From: a virus
IMG/VR virus record: IMGVR_UViG_3300031566_003789
Location: 1 to 22,168 of that record
Reading direction: 5' to 3' (one strand)
DNA length: 22,168 nt
Part shown: one piece after another, positions 20,887-22,168 of the stretch
Numbering within the stretch: the first letter of the stretch is position 1
How the letters are laid out: each line of letters opens with the position of its first letter
Notes under the pieces: model-generated
Told to the model about the DNA's origin: nothing
The model's input: the letters and a program-made list of their open reading frames with translations, nothing else
The model's database searches: none
Made by a program: the position numbers and the translations under genes

Positions 20887-21302
20887 AATGGTATTTCACC
20901 GTCTGGTATCTCATCGTAATTAGCAACATTGCCGGGCAAATCATTAATATTAGACATTGCCTTTTGAGTCTTTGGTTCCTCTGGTTTATTCCCCGTAAAA
21001 TGCATATGCTGGCCTATGATTTCAGTCACATAAACCGTCTGGCCGTCTTTGTTCTCATAACTCCGGTAACTGATCTCGCCTTCGATAATTAGCGAAGTAC
21101 CTTTCTTGACATATTTAGAGGCTGTCTCAGCGACCTTCCCCCATAAGATTATGTTATGCCATTGCGTCTCTGTGATCTTCTCACCTGAGTTATTTGTGTA
21201 ACTCTTATTGGTAGCCAGAGAGAACTTTGTTACTGTCTTATCGTTTACTTTACGGGTGTCGGGGTCTTTACCAACATTGCCGTGCAGAATTATTTTATTC
21301 AT
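20883..21302 (-). CDS. ssb: Single-stranded DNA-binding protein
   Basis: 139 residues with a full OB-fold: MNKIILHGNVGKDPDTR, TKFSLATNKSY, TQWHNIILWGKVAETASKYV, TSLIIEGEISYRSYENKDGQ. A flexible Pro/Lys linker follows and an acidic tip (YDEIPDGEIPL), a variant of the DDDIPF partner-docking tail. It protects single strands and recruits NinB and other repair factors. It overlaps the exonuclease gene by 8 bases. Confidence 0.95.
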   Translation of the reverse strand: MNKIILHGNVGKDPDTRKVNDKTVTKFSLATNKSYTNNSGEKITETQWHNIILWGKVAETASKYVKKGTSLIIEGEISYRSYENKDGQTVYVTEIIGQHMHFTGNKPEEPKTQKAMSNINDLPGNVANYDEIPDGEIPL

Positions 21303-21930
21303 TTAGTAAATTGTATTTGTTATATCTCTCAATTTTCACCTTAATTTGGTCTATTGCCTTGTCTAACTTTTGTTCAAATTCGGCAAACAAATCTTTATCA
21401 GGATAAACTCTGACGACAAAGAGTTTCATTCCTTTGCAATAGGAAATGAAATCACAGTAATCGAATCCGGTGACAAAAAGCTGTCCTTGTACCTGGTAAC
21501 GATAATCAGAGGGTAACATATATGATAATTTAGATTCTATGTATCCGAAATGGGTTTTTGCAAGCGGACATTTAATCTCAATCATGCCATTATCAACCGT
21601 CAGGCCGTCAGGTGAAATGCCTATCCAATCATGGTATTTATGATCTTCGTCAGGGATGATAAAACCAACTTGTTTTATTTCCGTTCCAAATAATATTTCA
21701 TAATCCATTCGGGCTTCTGGTTCGGTTTCAATACCGGCCTCCATAACGGCGTTTACATAAGTGTCTTCTGCCTTGCCCGTAATTATCTCACAAGCTATAT
21801 TGGCGAGTAAATCCTTATAAGAAACGGTGTCTTCCTTTGACATGAGGTTTTTAAATCTCGTCCCCGTTATTCTTCCGAGCCGTGCATCATGCCATGCCTC
21901 TGAGAGTTGTTCACAAGTAAAGAGTATCAT
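21295..21930 (-). CDS. YqaJ-like exonuclease
   Basis: 211 residues with the PD-(D/E)xK nuclease core of the YqaJ/lambda-exo type. WHDARLGRITGTRFKNLM is the start motif. AGIETEPEARMDYE supplies the first Glu. GISPDGL gives the catalytic Asp, and MIEIKCP gives Glu-x-Lys. DYRYQVQGQLFVTG completes the active site. Such enzymes chew 5' ends to make single strands for annealing with SSB and recombination mediators. Overlaps the partial upstream gene (ATGA). Confidence 0.92.
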   Translation of the reverse strand: MILFTCEQLSEAWHDARLGRITGTRFKNLMSKEDTVSYKDLLANIACEIITGKAEDTYVNAVMEAGIETEPEARMDYEILFGTEIKQVGFIIPDEDHKYHDWIGISPDGLTVDNGMIEIKCPLAKTHFGYIESKLSYMLPSDYRYQVQGQLFVTGFDYCDFISYCKGMKLFVVRVYPDKDLFAEFEQKLDKAIDQIKVKIERYNKYNLLNE

Positions 21931-22168
21931 GATTCAAGAGTCTTATCAAGTTCGACCATAAGATCAAAAAGAACAGTTGCATATTCCGGCAATTCTTCTT
22001 TATTCAGTCGCCCAGCCACAACAAGGTCTTTAGCGTATGCTACAGCAAAACCAGAATAACGAGATTTTTCCTTATTGAGATTCTTACCATAATTGGATTG
22101 ACGCTGCTGAAATACTGGCTTAATAACAAGGAATGAAGCAGGATTACCATTTTTATCAGTATATGTTC
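21927..22168 (-). CDS. Unknown gene, N-terminus outside the window
   Basis: The last 79 residues are visible (TYTDKNGNPASFLVIKPVFQ... ending VLFDLMVELDKTLES). A strand-like segment is followed by a basic Asn/Gln-rich stretch and helices. It sits upstream of the exonuclease, a common place for a recombinase or annealing protein, but the fragment shows no RecT or ERF motif I can identify. The stop overlaps the exonuclease ATG. Confidence 0.6.
   Translation of the reverse strand, partial: TYTDKNGNPASFLVIKPVFQQRQSNYGKNLNKEKSRYSGFAVAYAKDLVVAGRLNKEELPEYATVLFDLMVELDKTLES

Overview
The window is part of a double-stranded DNA phage or prophage genome, most likely infecting a Bacteroidetes host. Every gene I can support lies on the minus strand, so the window is described here from high to low coordinates, the direction of transcription. 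The host call rests on three things: A/T-rich ATG-AAA leaders mostly without a Shine-Dalgarno, a DUF6291-type replication protein, and a small lipoprotein whose mature end is Cys followed by acidic residues. This is inference from sequence style; no host marker gene is present. Genes are packed head to tail, and most starts overlap the previous stop as ATGA, which suggests long translationally coupled operons. Using that rule I add eight very short genes that size-filtered gene calling would miss.

Replication/recombination block (22168 to about 14260): a partial unknown gene, a YqaJ-like exonuclease, SSB, NinB, a small gene, NinG, a cytosine-C5 DNA methyltransferase with a long second reading frame nested inside it, a zinc-ribbon protein, a DUF6291 protein, an unknown replication-module protein, an N6/N4-type DNA methylase, a stand-alone DnaA domain IV-like protein, and then a run of very small early genes.

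Central block (about 14260 to 10864): a possible RAMP-like protein, a metallophosphoesterase, three intergenic arrays of a five-base-period GGCNN repeat (minus-strand sense), a terminator candidate, a roughly 224-nt region that folds by inspection into a multi-helix RNA, a tRNA with anticodon CAT directly after it, and a second copy of the small DNA methylase bounded by a 29-bp direct repeat.

Glycan block (10867 to 2285): a UDP-glucuronate decarboxylase-like enzyme, six glycosyltransferase-like proteins (two of them GT2/GT7C-like, one more GT-A-like, one GT32-like, one exostosin-like, one GT10-like), two small-molecule methyltransferases, a LicD-like phosphotransferase, a beta-keto-acid cleavage enzyme (BKACE, DUF849) and a GNAT acyltransferase. 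Together they look able to make a sugar donor, assemble a short decorated glycan and modify it with methyl, phospho-alcohol and acyl groups. The target (virion, host surface or DNA) cannot be read from this window. The block runs without a visible terminator into a lipoprotein gene and the small and large terminase genes (2079 to 1), so packaging genes may share its transcript.

The least explained features are the GGCNN arrays, the structured RNA candidate next to the tRNA, the nested frame in the cytosine methylase gene, the repeat-bounded methylase cassette, and the BKACE/GNAT pair inside a phage glycan operon.
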